Source: Rubrivivax sp.
GTDB lineage: Bacteria; Pseudomonadota; Gammaproteobacteria; Burkholderiales; Burkholderiaceae_C
Reading direction: 5' to 3'
Length of the DNA stretch: 64,000 nt
Assembly (NCBI GenBank): GCA_027490215.1
Contig: JAIXYO010000007.1
Coordinates: 124,001 to 188,000, forward strand
Below are positions 28,649 through 38,384 of this stretch, piece by piece; positions within the stretch are counted from its first letter, which is position 1, and each line of letters opens with the position of its first letter. The notes under the pieces were generated by a model. That model worked only from the letters and a program-made list of their open reading frames with translations, ran no database searches and was not told the origin of the DNA. The translations under genes and the position numbers were made by a program.

Positions 28649-28887
28649 CTGGATTGCCTTCGTTGGGCAGCGCCTACGCGCCGCCTTTTGCGCAGTGTCA
28701 AACAATCCGCCTGTGACTTGAGGCTGAAAAACGGGGTGAAGGCTGGGTATATCGCCGCCAGGACTGGCCGCTAAAATCTTCGGCAGTTGCGGCGGGGTTA
28801 CAGCGCATTCCGGGTCAGGTCCTGCTGAACCCACACCGGCGCCCGGCCCGGCCGTTGAAAGCTTTTTCACTACGACTGGGTCACACC

Positions 28888-29952
28888 ATGCCTCTCGTCT
28901 CGATGCGCCAGTTGCTCGATCATGCTGCCGAGCACTGTTACGGCATTCCGGCTTTCAATGTGAACAACCTCGAACAGGTGCAGGCCGTGATGCAGGCCGC
29001 CCACGAGGTCGGTGCGCCGGTCATCCTGCAGGCCAGCGCAGGCGCCCGCAAGTACGCCGGCGAGCCCTTCATCAAGCACCTGATCCAGGCTGCCACCGAA
29101 GCCTACCCGCAGGTTCCCCTGGTGATGCACCAGGACCACGGCACCAGTGTCAAGATCTGCGAAGGCGCGATCAACCTGGGCTTCGGCTCGGTGATGATGG
29201 ACGGCTCGCTGATGGAAGACGGCAAGACGCCCTCGAGCTTCGACTACAACATGCAGGTCACGCGCAAGGTCGTCGACATGGCGCATGCGGTGGGCGTCAC
29301 CGTCGAGGGAGAACTGGGCTGCCTGGGCAACCTCGAGACCGGCGATGCCGGCGAGGAAGACGGTGTTGGCGCGGTCGGCAAGCTGGACCACAGCCAGATG
29401 CTGACCGACCCCGAAGAAGCCGCCGTCTTCGTGAAGGCCACGCAACTCGACGCGCTGGCCATCGCGATCGGCACCAGCCACGGCGCCTACAAGTTCAGCC
29501 GCAAGCCCACCGGCGACATCCTGGCCATCGGCCGCGTGAAGGAGATCCACAAGCGCATTCCGAACACCCACCTGGTGATGCATGGGTCCTCCAGCGTGCC
29601 GCCGGAGCTGTTGGCCATCATCAACCAGTACGGCGGCAAGATGAAGGAAACTTTCGGCGTGCCGGTCGAAGAGATCCAGGAAGCCATCAAGCACGGTGTG
29701 CGCAAGATCAACATCGACACCGACATCCGCCTGGCGATGACGGGCGCGGTACGCAAGTTCCTCGCCGAGAACCCGGACAAGTTCGACGCCCGCGAATGGC
29801 TGAAGCCGGCGCGTGAGGCAGCCTATCTGGTCTGCAAGGCGCGTTACCTGGAGTTCGGCTGCGAAGGCCAGGGTCCGAAGATCAAGCCGGAGTCGCTGCA
29901 GGTCATTGCGCAGCGCTACGCGAAGGGCGAGCTCGCTCAGACCGTGGTCTGA
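28888..29952 (+). CDS. fba: Class II fructose-bisphosphate aldolase, Calvin-cycle subtype
   Basis: Zinc-dependent aldolase of glycolysis/gluconeogenesis, 354 aa. The start [25 protein letters not shown] and the metal/active-site segments [29 protein letters not shown] and [11 protein letters not shown] are typical of the CbbA-like subtype. The ATG at 28888 matches homologues; the frame is open 11 codons further upstream. No other Calvin-cycle-specific gene (rbcL, prkB) is in the window. Confidence 0.96.
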   Translation: MPLVSMRQLLDHAAEHCYGIPAFNVNNLEQVQAVMQAAHEVGAPVILQASAGARKYAGEPFIKHLIQAATEAYPQVPLVMHQDHGTSVKICEGAINLGFGSVMMDGSLMEDGKTPSSFDYNMQVTRKVVDMAHAVGVTVEGELGCLGNLETGDAGEEDGVGAVGKLDHSQMLTDPEEAAVFVKATQLDALAIAIGTSHGAYKFSRKPTGDILAIGRVKEIHKRIPNTHLVMHGSSSVPPELLAIINQYGGKMKETFGVPVEEIQEAIKHGVRKINIDTDIRLAMTGAVRKFLAENPDKFDAREWLKPAREAAYLVCKARYLEFGCEGQGPKIKPESLQVIAQRYAKGELAQTVV

Positions 29953-29986
29953 TGCCTTCCGAGCAAATCGACTGAGCCGCCTCGCC

Positions 29987-30895
29987 ATGACACAAGCCTT
30001 GCTCGAAAGCCGCCTGCACAGCCTGCCCTTGCTGGCGCGGGGCAAGGTCCGCGAAAACTACGCCGTCGGCGCTGATCGGCTGCTGATGATCGCCAGCGAT
30101 CGCCTCAGCGCCTTCGACGTGGTGATGGGCGAGCCCATTCCGGGCAAGGGCCAGCTGCTGACCGAGATGGCGCTGTTCTGGTTCGAGAAGCTCAAGGGCA
30201 TCGTGCCCAACCACCTGACCGGGGAAGCTCCCGAGAGTGTCGTGGCCGCTGATGAGCGCGCCCAAGTGGTCGGGCGGTCGATGCTGGTCAAGCGGCTCAA
30301 GCCGCTTCCCGTCGAGGCCGTGGTGCGCGGCTATCTGGCGGGCAGCGGCTGGAAGGAGTACCAGCAAAGCAGATCGGTGTGTGGCGTGGCGCTGCCCGAT
30401 GGACTCGTCAACGCGTCCAAGTTGCCACAACCGATCTTCACGCCTGCAACCAAGGCCGAGATGGGCGACCACGACGAGAACATCTCCTTCGAGCGCATGG
30501 CCGAAATCATCGGCGCGCCACTGGCCGCGCAGGTGCGCGAGGTGGCCATCGCGCTGTACCAGACGGCCGCCGCTTATGCGCTGACCAAGGGCATCATCAT
30601 TGCCGACACCAAGTTCGAGTTCGGCCTCGATGCCGACGGCACGCTGACACTGATGGACGAGGTGCTGACGCCCGACTCCTCGCGCTTCTGGCCACTCGAG
30701 GGCTACCAAGCCGCCTTGCGCGATGGCCTCAACCCGCCGAGCTACGACAAGCAGTTCGTGCGCGACTGGCTGGAACAAGTGGTCGTCGCTGGAACGCCCT
30801 GGAACAAGCAGCCGCCGGCACCGGCGCTGCCGGCATCGGTGGTCGAACACACTGCGGCGACTTACCGGGAAGCCCTGCAACGCCTGACCCGATGA
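29987..30895 (+). CDS. purC: Phosphoribosylaminoimidazole-succinocarboxamide synthase
   Basis: Joins CAIR and aspartate in purine synthesis. The 302-aa protein has [40 protein letters not shown] and [11 protein letters not shown], all family hallmarks; this longer form is typical of betaproteobacteria and yeast. The ATG at 29987 is 34 bp after fba. Its stop overlaps the next gene (ATGA). Confidence 0.96.
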   Translation: MTQALLESRLHSLPLLARGKVRENYAVGADRLLMIASDRLSAFDVVMGEPIPGKGQLLTEMALFWFEKLKGIVPNHLTGEAPESVVAADERAQVVGRSMLVKRLKPLPVEAVVRGYLAGSGWKEYQQSRSVCGVALPDGLVNASKLPQPIFTPATKAEMGDHDENISFERMAEIIGAPLAAQVREVAIALYQTAAAYALTKGIIIADTKFEFGLDADGTLTLMDEVLTPDSSRFWPLEGYQAALRDGLNPPSYDKQFVRDWLEQVVVAGTPWNKQPPAPALPASVVEHTAATYREALQRLTR

Positions 30896-32004
30896 AACCC
30901 CTCGCGTCCCCGATGATGGCGCGGCTCGATGCCGCGCTGGCTGCCTCCAGGCATCCGATCGATGCGGCCTGCGTGCGGGCCGAACGGGCAGGCCTGCTGG
31001 CTCGGCAGGGCAAGCTGGACGAAGCCAATGCCGAGTTGCAGACCCTCAGGCGCGACTTCGCCGAGCGACCGGAGGCGGTGGTCACCGTGTGGATCTGCAT
31101 CGTCGAGGCCTGGATCGAGCAGTACAGCGGCCGCCTCTCGGTCGGGCGCGACAAGATGCGGCGCGCCCAGGCACTGAGCGCCGCAGCCCGGCTGAAGCCC
31201 TTGCAGGCACTGAGCGCGGCCTGGCTCGCGCACCTCGGGTACATGCAGGACGACTTCGATGACATGGCGAAGTACCTGACGCTGGCCCTGCAACTGGCTG
31301 AGCCGGATCACCATGCCGCGCGGGCCCGCGCCTCACTGGTGGCCGCTTCCGGCTACCACTGGGCCAATCGCCTCGATCTCGCGCAGCCCTGGTACACCCG
31401 CGCCCGCGAGCATGCGGTGGCCGATGCCGACGAAACGCTGCTCAGCATCGTCACCTTCATGATGGCGTGTCACCGCAGCAACCATGCGTCGCGGGCGTCA
31501 ATCTTCGGCAGCGTCGACACGGCCGAAGCCCGCCGTGCACGGGCCTGGCTCGATGCATCTTTCAACTTCGACCAGTGGATCGGGTCGGCACCCCAGAACA
31601 GCTTCCTCTGCTCGCTGCGCGCACAGCTGTATTCCGCGGACGGTCAGCATGCACAGGCCCTCGCCCTGTACGAAACTCACCTGGCCGAAGCGGAGCGGCA
31701 GGGTCTGGCGCACATGCGGGCGGTGCATCTGGCCGACCAGGCCTGGTGCCGCTTTCACACCGGTGACGCGAACGGTGCTCGCACGGACGCGAACGCCGCT
31801 GCCGCCTTGATCGACCCGGGCATGTACATGGAGGACCTGGCCATCGCCTGCGGACGGCTCGACCAGGTGTTCGCAGCGCTGGGCGACGTCGACGCCTCGC
31901 TGCGCCACCGTCAGATGGCCCGCGAGCATTGGGCGACGCACCAGACCATGATGCAGTCCATGATCGATCTGCTGGATCGAGCGCTGGCGACAGCGGCGCA
32001 CTGA
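30892..32004 (+). CDS. TPR-like repeat protein of unknown function
   Basis: A 370-aa soluble, almost entirely alpha-helical protein with tetratricopeptide-like repeats ([60 protein letters not shown]). No catalytic domain is visible. Its ATG overlaps the purC stop by 4 bp, and a pabB-pabC fusion follows 20 bp later, so it is in an operon with purC and pabB. A scaffold or regulatory role is possible but not shown. Confidence 0.72.
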   Translation: MKPLASPMMARLDAALAASRHPIDAACVRAERAGLLARQGKLDEANAELQTLRRDFAERPEAVVTVWICIVEAWIEQYSGRLSVGRDKMRRAQALSAAARLKPLQALSAAWLAHLGYMQDDFDDMAKYLTLALQLAEPDHHAARARASLVAASGYHWANRLDLAQPWYTRAREHAVADADETLLSIVTFMMACHRSNHASRASIFGSVDTAEARRARAWLDASFNFDQWIGSAPQNSFLCSLRAQLYSADGQHAQALALYETHLAEAERQGLAHMRAVHLADQAWCRFHTGDANGARTDANAAAALIDPGMYMEDLAIACGRLDQVFAALGDVDASLRHRQMAREHWATHQTMMQSMIDLLDRALATAAH

Positions 32005-32024
32005 ACGTGCCGACGGCCGCCCCG

Positions 32025-33941
32025 ATGGCCGCGCAGCAAGGCGGGCTTCGCTGCGTCGCGCTGCTCGACGACCGCGACGCCTCAGCCGAGCGACCCACCA
32101 GCCGCGCCTACAGCGGTTTCGTGCGTGAGCACCGATGCACCGATCCCGCCACGCTGGCGGAAACTTGGGGCGCCGTCGATGCCGATCTGAGCCGAGGACT
32201 TCATGCGCTGCTGCTGGCCGATTACGAGTGGGGCGCGAAGCTGCTGCGAGCAGGCCACCAGGCCTTGACCACGGGTGACAGATCGGCGCTGAGGGTGCTG
32301 ATGTTCGCCGACTGCGCGAAGCTGTCCAAGGTCGAGGCCGACCAGTGGCTGGGTGATCTTGACGCGGAGTTCGCTGGCGACTGCGGCATGCGCGATGCCG
32401 CCGGTGTGATGAATCTGGAAGCAAGCGTCGACAAGCACGCCTTCACCCAGGCGATCCATCGCATTCACGAGGCCATTCGCGCTGGCGAGACCTATCAGGT
32501 CAACTACAGCTACCGGCTGCACGGGCAGGCTTACGGCTCGCCCGTGCAGATGTATCGCCGTTTGCGGGCACTTCAACCGGTGGCCTTCGGCGCCTACATC
32601 CAGCTTTCGAACGCTGCGGCTGAACACTCGTTCGATGACGAGACCACGCATGTGCTGTCGTGCTCGCCCGAGTTGTTCCTGCGGCATGACAACGGGTTGC
32701 TGACCGCGCGGCCGATGAAGGGCACCGCGTCTCGCACTTTCACGCCCGAAGCCGACAGTGAGACCGCACGTCACCTGTCGCTCGATGTGAAGAACAGGGC
32801 CGAGAACCTGATGATCGTCGACCTGCTGCGCAACGACCTCGGCCGCATTGCGCAGACCGGTTCGGTGCAAGTGCCGGATCTGTTCGCGATCGAGCCGTAC
32901 TCGACGGTGTTCCAGATGACCTCGACGGTGCAGGCGCGCGTGCGACCCGAGGTGGATTTTCCGGCGCTGCTGCGCGCGGTATTCCCCTGCGGCTCGATCA
33001 CCGGCGCGCCCAAGCACCACACGATGGACTGGATCGCCCGCCTCGAGTCGAGCCCACGCGGGCTGTACTGCGGCACGATCGGCTGGCTGGATGCGCCGCG
33101 TGGCGATGCGCGACTGGGCGACTTCTGCCTGTCGGTGGCGATCCGCACCGTCACGCTCGGCGCCGAGGTACTTGGCCTGCGCCCGGCGCGGCTGGGCATC
33201 GGTGCGGGCATCGTGCTGGACAGCAGGGCCGACGAGGAGTTCGAGGAGTGCCTCCTGAAAGCCCGCTTCCTGACCGCGGTGCCACCGGGCTTCGAGCTGT
33301 TCGAGACGATGCGGGCCACCCGGGGTCAGGGCGTCGAACACCTCGCCTTGCACCTGGCACGGCTTGGCAGCAGCGCACGGGCGCTGGGTTTCGCCTTCGA
33401 TCGCGACATCGCTGTGCGCCTGGTCGATTCGCAGCTGAGCCGCTTGGCCGATGACACGCACGAGCACCACCGCCTGCGGCTGTCGCTGGCCCACGACGGC
33501 CGCCTGCAACTGACACACGCCGCGCTGAACGACTCGCCGCCCAGCACAGAGCGCGCAGTCGTTTCAGTGCTGATCGCCGAGCATCGCCTGCCGAACGCGC
33601 AACCGCTGTCCGCCCACAAGACCACGCTGCGTCAGCACTACGACGAGGGCGTTCGCGCCGCCGAGCACGCTGGTGCCTTCGACAGCCTGTTCTTTACCGA
33701 GGATGGGCGCCTGGTCGAAGGTGGGCGCACCTCGGTGTTCCTGAGGTTGGCCGGTCGCTGGTACACGCCGCCGGTCACTGATGGCGCCCTGCCCGGCGTG
33801 ATGCGCAGCCTGGTGCTGGCCGATCCGCAATGGCAGGCCACGGAGCGCAGCCTGAGCGCCGGCGACCTGGCGCGCGCCGAAGCCATGATGGTGTGCAATG
33901 CCTTGCGCGGCACGTTGATGGCACGGGTGATCACCACCTGA
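32025..33941 (+). CDS. pabB: Aminodeoxychorismate synthase component I fused to 4-amino-4-deoxychorismate lyase
   Basis: A 638-aa two-domain enzyme for p-aminobenzoate. Residues 1-400 are a chorismate-binding domain: GETYQVNYSYRL, SCSPELFL, ARPMKGTASR (the PIKGT-type motif with the covalent Lys), DLLRNDLGRIA and FPCGSITGAPK. Residues 415-638 are a class-IV aminotransferase fold like PabC (FELFETMRATRG; EGGRTSVFLRL; GALPGVMRSLVL). The usual long N-terminal domain of PabB is shortened. An in-frame GTG at 32007 is an alternative start. Folate synthesis, with purC upstream. Confidence 0.9.
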   Translation: MAAQQGGLRCVALLDDRDASAERPTSRAYSGFVREHRCTDPATLAETWGAVDADLSRGLHALLLADYEWGAKLLRAGHQALTTGDRSALRVLMFADCAKLSKVEADQWLGDLDAEFAGDCGMRDAAGVMNLEASVDKHAFTQAIHRIHEAIRAGETYQVNYSYRLHGQAYGSPVQMYRRLRALQPVAFGAYIQLSNAAAEHSFDDETTHVLSCSPELFLRHDNGLLTARPMKGTASRTFTPEADSETARHLSLDVKNRAENLMIVDLLRNDLGRIAQTGSVQVPDLFAIEPYSTVFQMTSTVQARVRPEVDFPALLRAVFPCGSITGAPKHHTMDWIARLESSPRGLYCGTIGWLDAPRGDARLGDFCLSVAIRTVTLGAEVLGLRPARLGIGAGIVLDSRADEEFEECLLKARFLTAVPPGFELFETMRATRGQGVEHLALHLARLGSSARALGFAFDRDIAVRLVDSQLSRLADDTHEHHRLRLSLAHDGRLQLTHAALNDSPPSTERAVVSVLIAEHRLPNAQPLSAHKTTLRQHYDEGVRAAEHAGAFDSLFFTEDGRLVEGGRTSVFLRLAGRWYTPPVTDGALPGVMRSLVLADPQWQATERSLSAGDLARAEAMMVCNALRGTLMARVITT

Positions 33942-34145
33942 ACCTGGTCCGGTTCGACCTCAGCGAACGACTTGCCACTGCAGGGCGCCCTGGGCGAACC
34001 GGCAGGGGTGTCGCCTCAATCGCAACCCATCGCACAGACGCTTTCGTGCGGAATGCCCTCACAAGCGGGACGTCGCGGCCGATATCTCTGTCATGGCGGC
34101 CGCTGCCGCAGCGATTTGAGCCCAACACTCTCGACAGGAGCCTTC

Positions 34146-34427
34146 ATGAAACTCGAGCAGATCGTTTTCGCCGTGGCTGCGAAAGTGGACATCGACCAGG
34201 CCTTCGTCTTCGAGTACGTCATTTGTCGCCACATCCAGGCCATCCTGCTCAAGCGCACTGCCTTGCCGACATTGATGATCAACCCCGCGCACCACATCTA
34301 CGCCGATTCGATCGAGCTTCAACAGTGCATCGACCAGGCTGCGCACATCTTCCTCAGTGACCTGGTGCGAGCAAGCGAGATCAGCGAAGCGGCGATGGCC
34401 CGTTGGCAGCTCACGCTCGCACACTGA
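34146..34427 (+). CDS. Small protein of unknown function
   Basis: A 93-aa soluble protein beginning MKLEQIVFAVAAKVDIDQAF, mostly helical, with two cysteines (VICRHIQ; LQQCIDQ). The ATG at 34146 has GACAGGAG at good spacing, which supports a real gene and this start. I do not recognise the family. The about 200 bp between pabB and this gene hold no other feature I can see. Confidence 0.6.
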   Translation: MKLEQIVFAVAAKVDIDQAFVFEYVICRHIQAILLKRTALPTLMINPAHHIYADSIELQQCIDQAAHIFLSDLVRASEISEAAMARWQLTLAH

Positions 34428-34451
34428 GGCTGTTCAAACCCCCGAAACGCC

Positions 34452-35003
34452 TCAGTCGCCGTCGTCGTCTGGCAGATCGGGCGGTCCGGCCCACACCTGC
34501 TGCGTCGCCCCTGGCCATTGGCGCGAGCGTTTGGCCGAATTGAGGCGCAGGTCGGCCAACGTCAGCAGGTCGTGCGCACACCAGGGCCCGCGGTCGGGAC
34601 GTTCGGCCACGCCGATGCAGACGTCGATCGTGCCAATGTCCGGATGCACATCGTGCGCCCGGCCGATCAGGCTGCGGATGCCACAGGCAAACTGTGTGGC
34701 CGTGGCCAACAAGGTGCCCGGCAGCAGCAGTGCAAACTGGTCGCCACCGAGCCGCGCCAGCGTGTCGCCTGCGCGCGCCGATCGCTGCAGCGTCATGGCC
34801 AGCGCGACCAATGCTCGGTCTCCGCTGTCGCGGCCGCGCTCCAGGTTGATCAGGAACAGGTTGTCAAGATCGACCAGCAGCAGCGCCAGTGCTCGCTGTT
34901 CCGTCTGTGCGGTCTCGGCAGCTTCGCTGAGACGATCCAGAAAATACGCCCGGTGATGCAAGCCTGTCAGCTTGTCGAGGAACAGCGGCGTAGCGTTCAT
35001 CAT
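34452..35003 (-). CDS. Degenerate GGDEF-domain protein
   Basis: A 183-aa protein that is one GGDEF domain: DKLTGLHHRAYFLDRL, LLLVDLDNLFLINLERG, and RLGGDQFALLLPG. The signature is GGDQF, with Gln replacing the metal-binding Glu, and the usual DxxxFKxINDxxGH is altered (NLFLINLERGRD), so diguanylate cyclase activity is doubtful. It could bind a nucleotide as a sensor. Start at ATG 35003, where the GGDEF domain begins. Confidence 0.78.
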   Translation of the reverse strand: MMNATPLFLDKLTGLHHRAYFLDRLSEAAETAQTEQRALALLLVDLDNLFLINLERGRDSGDRALVALAMTLQRSARAGDTLARLGGDQFALLLPGTLLATATQFACGIRSLIGRAHDVHPDIGTIDVCIGVAERPDRGPWCAHDLLTLADLRLNSAKRSRQWPGATQQVWAGPPDLPDDDGD

Positions 35004-35034
35004 GGTGCGGACTCTACAGCCGCTGCTCCCTGAT

Positions 35035-35637
35035 TCAGAAGCGGTTGACCAAGGATGCCGCACCCGAGGCGCCAGGCAGCGCTGAGGTGGCTGACAGACG
35101 TCGCACCCGCTCGACATCGGTGTACGACAGCGTGGCATCGCCGAGGGCCGGCTGGCGATAGATCAGCTTCATGCCGCTGGCGAAATCCCAGTCGAAGGTA
35201 CCGCGAGGTGCAAACCGGGCGGCGAATGTGGGGAAAGGACGGCGGGCACCGTCGGCCATGTTTGGCAGGCCGTACTTGCTGACCAGCAACTGACGCAGCG
35301 CCTCGTTTTCCTGGCCGTAGGGCTTGATGACGAACTGGGCGCTGACCAGCCCGGTCGCATCGCTCAACACCGTCAGGCGCTGCAGGGCAGGCACCCCCGC
35401 GGCTCGGGTGTCGAAGCTCGGCGGCTCATCGGTGCGCGGTGCCAGCGGGGTGGCCCCTGCCTTCAGCGCTGCGGCGATGAAGGCCTCGGTGGACGCCCCT
35501 CGCAGGCGCACGCCATACAGCGTCAACTCGCCCAGCGGGGGTGGGGCCTGCGCAGGCGTGGCTCCGGCGACGCAGAGCAGCAGCATGACGGTGGTCGCTG
35601 CGCCCAGTGAGCAACGGGACTTCAGAAATCGCATCAT
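35035..35637 (-). CDS. Exported protein of unknown function
   Basis: A 200-aa protein with a signal peptide (TTVMLLLCVAGATPAQA) and a mature part starting PPPLGELTLYGVRLRGAS. Segments such as STEAFIAAALKAGATPL and LRQLLVSKYGLPNM suggest a periplasmic alpha/beta domain. No family is recognised. Double ATG at 35637/35634. It is 31 bp from the GGDEF gene, same strand. Confidence 0.65.
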   Translation of the reverse strand: MMRFLKSRCSLGAATTVMLLLCVAGATPAQAPPPLGELTLYGVRLRGASTEAFIAAALKAGATPLAPRTDEPPSFDTRAAGVPALQRLTVLSDATGLVSAQFVIKPYGQENEALRQLLVSKYGLPNMADGARRPFPTFAARFAPRGTFDWDFASGMKLIYRQPALGDATLSYTDVERVRRLSATSALPGASGAASLVNRF

Positions 35638-35653
35638 GCTGCGAACAGACGCC

Positions 35654-35944
35654 TCAGTCGGATGCTGACAAGGCTTCGAGGATCGCCGCGGTGGTGTTGG
35701 CCGCATGCGTGGCGATCTGCGCGTGGTTGGCGCCGATGACGTGCAGCGGGTAGGTGCCCGACACCACGCCTCGGAACCAGACCTCGGCGCCCGCGACCTC
35801 GGGCGCCAAGCCTTCTACCGCCGCGACCAGCGCGTCGGCGAGCGAGGGCAGTTCGGCATCGGCGTACAGCGTCTGCCCTTCGTCGGTGACCCGATAGTCG
35901 AACAAGCCTCCAGGTGGGGCGTCGATTTCGATGCGAACGATCAT
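35654..35944 (-). CDS. Small protein of unknown function
   Basis: A 96-aa cytoplasmic protein, MIVRIEIDAPPGGLFDYRVTD at the start and AANTTAAILEALSASD at the end. AGGAT lies 8-9 bp before the ATG at 35944, a good ribosome site. No named domain is recognised. It lies between the riboswitch-controlled operon and the exported protein, on the same strand; the 154-bp gap from the operon leaves its membership open. Confidence 0.62.
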   Translation of the reverse strand: MIVRIEIDAPPGGLFDYRVTDEGQTLYADAELPSLADALVAAVEGLAPEVAGAEVWFRGVVSGTYPLHVIGANHAQIATHAANTTAAILEALSASD

Positions 35945-36098
35945 GGGCAGATCCTGAAACAGGGATGACAGGCGTTGGTGCACAGCCCGACGCCGCGGCG
36001 CCACGGCATCGCCAGTGCGATGATTTCACTCAAGGGCATGATCACGGCGCGCCTTCAGGGCGTGCAGCGACATGCTGAAGTGTGCGCCAGTAACGGTG

Positions 36099-36902
36099 TC
36101 AGCCTAGAACGCGCCAAACCGAACTGCCCGCAGCGCTGTGGACCTCGGCGCGGGTGTCGTCGAGTGCCTGCCAGTGCATCGCTTCGGTGCGACCCTCGAA
36201 CTCGGGAAGGCTGGATCGCTCGATGTGCCAGGCACCGTTGTGCAGCCGCCCATACGAGATCTCGAAGTCGAGCAGCGTGGTGGCAGACGCCGGATGTCGA
36301 GCGAGCAGGGTGCCCAACGTGTCGCCGGGAACGGTGCCGTGTGGCCAGCCGACCCGCCGCGGTCGGACGCGCATCAAGTACTCACCGGCCAGCAGCAGAT
36401 AGGCACGTGCTGTCGCCAGCACCTCGGCATCGTCGCCTGGCGATGCCGAGGTATCGGCCAGCACCCGTGTGCGCCCGGTTGAGCCCGGCACGCGCTCCCA
36501 GACCTCGCGGTACACGCCATGCACACCGGTTTCGACGACGCGGTCGTCTCCGTCGAAGGCCATCCAGCCGGCATCGGGCGTCAGCCCTGGCGGATGCAGG
36601 TCGAGTCGGCGGTGCCAGGTACACACATCGCGTGGTACCTGCGCCAGCACCTCGGTACGACCGAAGAAGCCCTTTTGCTGCGCCAGCGCGAGGCACTGTT
36701 CAGTGCTCATCGTGGCCAGCCCGCTCTCCGCCCGGCCCACTTCGGCTTCAGCGGGCACACGCAGGTCGGCGTGCCAGCGCGCGGTCTGCAGCCAGCGCAC
36801 CCAGGTGGTGGTGTCCGAGCCCTGCGGCGTCTCGAGCAGCGTGCGCTGCCATACACCGCAGTAGCGCTCGGGAACGTCGAGCCAGGCGACGCGGCTGCTC
36901 AC
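36099..36902 (-). CDS. Unknown protein, last gene of the guanidine-riboswitch operon
   Basis: A 267-aa soluble protein rich in Trp (VWQRTLL; VRWLQTARWHADLRVP; REVWERVPG), probably a beta-barrel or lipocalin-like fold. It starts with a GTG that overlaps the stop of the preceding hydrolase gene (GTGA), so it is certainly translated with the operon. No catalytic motif is evident. Location implies a role in whatever the second riboswitch operon degrades; this is inference only. Confidence 0.7.
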   Translation of the reverse strand: MSSRVAWLDVPERYCGVWQRTLLETPQGSDTTTWVRWLQTARWHADLRVPAEAEVGRAESGLATMSTEQCLALAQQKGFFGRTEVLAQVPRDVCTWHRRLDLHPPGLTPDAGWMAFDGDDRVVETGVHGVYREVWERVPGSTGRTRVLADTSASPGDDAEVLATARAYLLLAGEYLMRVRPRRVGWPHGTVPGDTLGTLLARHPASATTLLDFEISYGRLHNGAWHIERSSLPEFEGRTEAMHWQALDDTRAEVHSAAGSSVWRVLG

Positions 36903-37705
36903 GCCACGAACTGCGGAAACGCCGGCAGCGAGCGGAAGAACGGAAAGTCGTGATTCGGCCACAGCCAGGCGCCAGTGTCGGCGGCCAGCGCCTTCAGCTT
37001 GCGGATACTGGCAATGGCCTGCGCCTCGCGGCCCTGCCACAGCGTGCCGGGCGCGACCTCGTCATCGATGTTTTCCTGCAGATCGGCCGCATCGCCGGCC
37101 AGCAGGACCGGTGGGCCTTTCGGCATCTCGATCCACATCGACATGTGGCCGATGGTGTGGCCGGGCGTTGCCACCGCCTGCACGCCGGGCACGACGCTGT
37201 ACTCACCCGCGTGCAATCGAAACTGCAGCGGCGCGCCAACGTCGTCGATCAGGTCGTCGGGGAACACCGCCGGGTCCGCGCCGCTGAGTGCCACCTCCAT
37301 CTCGTCACGCTGCACATGGATTTCGGCACCGCAGCCGCAGCGTCGCAACTCGCGCAGCCCGCCGGCATGGTCGAAATGCAGGTGGCCGATGAAGATCACG
37401 TCGACATCGGCCGGCGTCAGACCGAGCCGCGCCAGATGCTGCGGAATACGCTGCTCGTCGCGCATGTCCGGCGCGCCAAATTCGAAGGTCGCCGGGTTGT
37501 AATGACGATCGCGGGCGACCGGGTCGGCGATCTTTGTGTGGTCGCAGCCCACGTCGTACAGGATGCGGCCGTTCGCGGTCTCGATCAGGTACGCGAGGAT
37601 CGGCGCCTCGATCTGCTGGCCGCGTCCACGCTGCCAGGTCGAGATCGATTTGTCGTACCGATGAGTCGCGGTCAGCAATGGCCAGAGTTTGCGAACCTGT
37701 GTCAT
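36899..37705 (-). CDS. Metallo-beta-lactamase-fold hydrolase (lactonase-like)
   Basis: A 268-aa MBL-fold enzyme with the zinc motif HLHFDH (His108, His110, Asp112, His113), a further His in ATPGHTIGH, Asp in LLAGDAADL and His in WPNHDFPFF. The arrangement matches N-acyl homoserine lactonases and related lactone/cyclic amide hydrolases. The stop overlaps the next gene and the start overlaps the upstream cysteine hydrolase (ATGA). In this operon a lactam, lactone or hydantoin-like ring is a plausible substrate; not proven. Confidence 0.85.
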   Translation of the reverse strand: MTQVRKLWPLLTATHRYDKSISTWQRGRGQQIEAPILAYLIETANGRILYDVGCDHTKIADPVARDRHYNPATFEFGAPDMRDEQRIPQHLARLGLTPADVDVIFIGHLHFDHAGGLRELRRCGCGAEIHVQRDEMEVALSGADPAVFPDDLIDDVGAPLQFRLHAGEYSVVPGVQAVATPGHTIGHMSMWIEMPKGPPVLLAGDAADLQENIDDEVAPGTLWQGREAQAIASIRKLKALAADTGAWLWPNHDFPFFRSLPAFPQFVA

Positions 37706-38358
37706 GGAGTCTCCTTCTCGCTGATGCGCCGCAGCTGCGCAATCAGTGTGGTGCTGTCGATCACCGTACCGAAGATGCCGCCCTCGACCGCAATCATCGC
37801 CAGCGCCGGTTGCTGCAGCGCCGGATCAGAGGCCGCACAGGCGTCGCTGACCGTGATGCAACGCAGGCCGTGGTCGGTCGCCGCGCGCAGCGTGGTGTGC
37901 ACGCAGACCTCGGTGGTGACGCCGCAGATGATGACCGTATCAGTGCCCCAACCACGCAGGATCTGGTCGAGATCGGTCTGGTGGAAGGCGCTGTAGCCGG
38001 GCTTGTCGATGACCGGCTCGTCGGCACGCGGCCGCAGCTCGTCGACCAGCCCGTGGCCCGGTTCGCCACGCACCAGCAAGCGACCCAGCGGCCCGGTCGA
38101 GCCGATCTCGGCGCCTGCGTGGCGGCTGCGCTCCAGCTTGGCCGGCGGGCAGTCGGACAGGTCGGGCCGGTGGCCTTCTCGGGTGTAGGCGATGCGCAGT
38201 CCGGCCGCTCGCGCCGCATCGATCAGCGCACACACAGGTGCCAGCGTGGCGCGCAACCGCGATACGTCGACGCCCGCCTGTGCCGCGTAGCCGCGTGGGT
38301 CGAGGAAATCGCGCTGCAGGTCGATCACCAGCAGCGCAGTGCGGGCCACGTCGAACAT
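37702..38358 (-). CDS. Isochorismatase-fold cysteine hydrolase, biuret/guanylurea hydrolase-like
   Basis: A 218-aa amidohydrolase. The catalytic triad is visible: Asp13 in VIDLQRDF, Lys119 in VIDKPGYSAF and Cys152 in GVTTEVCV. The segment YTREGHRPDLSDCPPAKLERS followed by RLLVRGEPGHG closely resembles biuret hydrolase BiuH and its relatives, which include guanylurea hydrolase; that resemblance is from memory, not a search. Biuret hydrolase yields allophanate, guanylurea hydrolase yields guanidine, and both products are substrates of the neighbouring operon. Its stop overlaps the MBL gene. Confidence 0.85.
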   Translation of the reverse strand: MFDVARTALLVIDLQRDFLDPRGYAAQAGVDVSRLRATLAPVCALIDAARAAGLRIAYTREGHRPDLSDCPPAKLERSRHAGAEIGSTGPLGRLLVRGEPGHGLVDELRPRADEPVIDKPGYSAFHQTDLDQILRGWGTDTVIICGVTTEVCVHTTLRAATDHGLRCITVSDACAASDPALQQPALAMIAVEGGIFGTVIDSTTLIAQLRRISEKETP

Positions 38359-38384
38359 CGGCTTGCTCGTCTCGACCGAACTCG

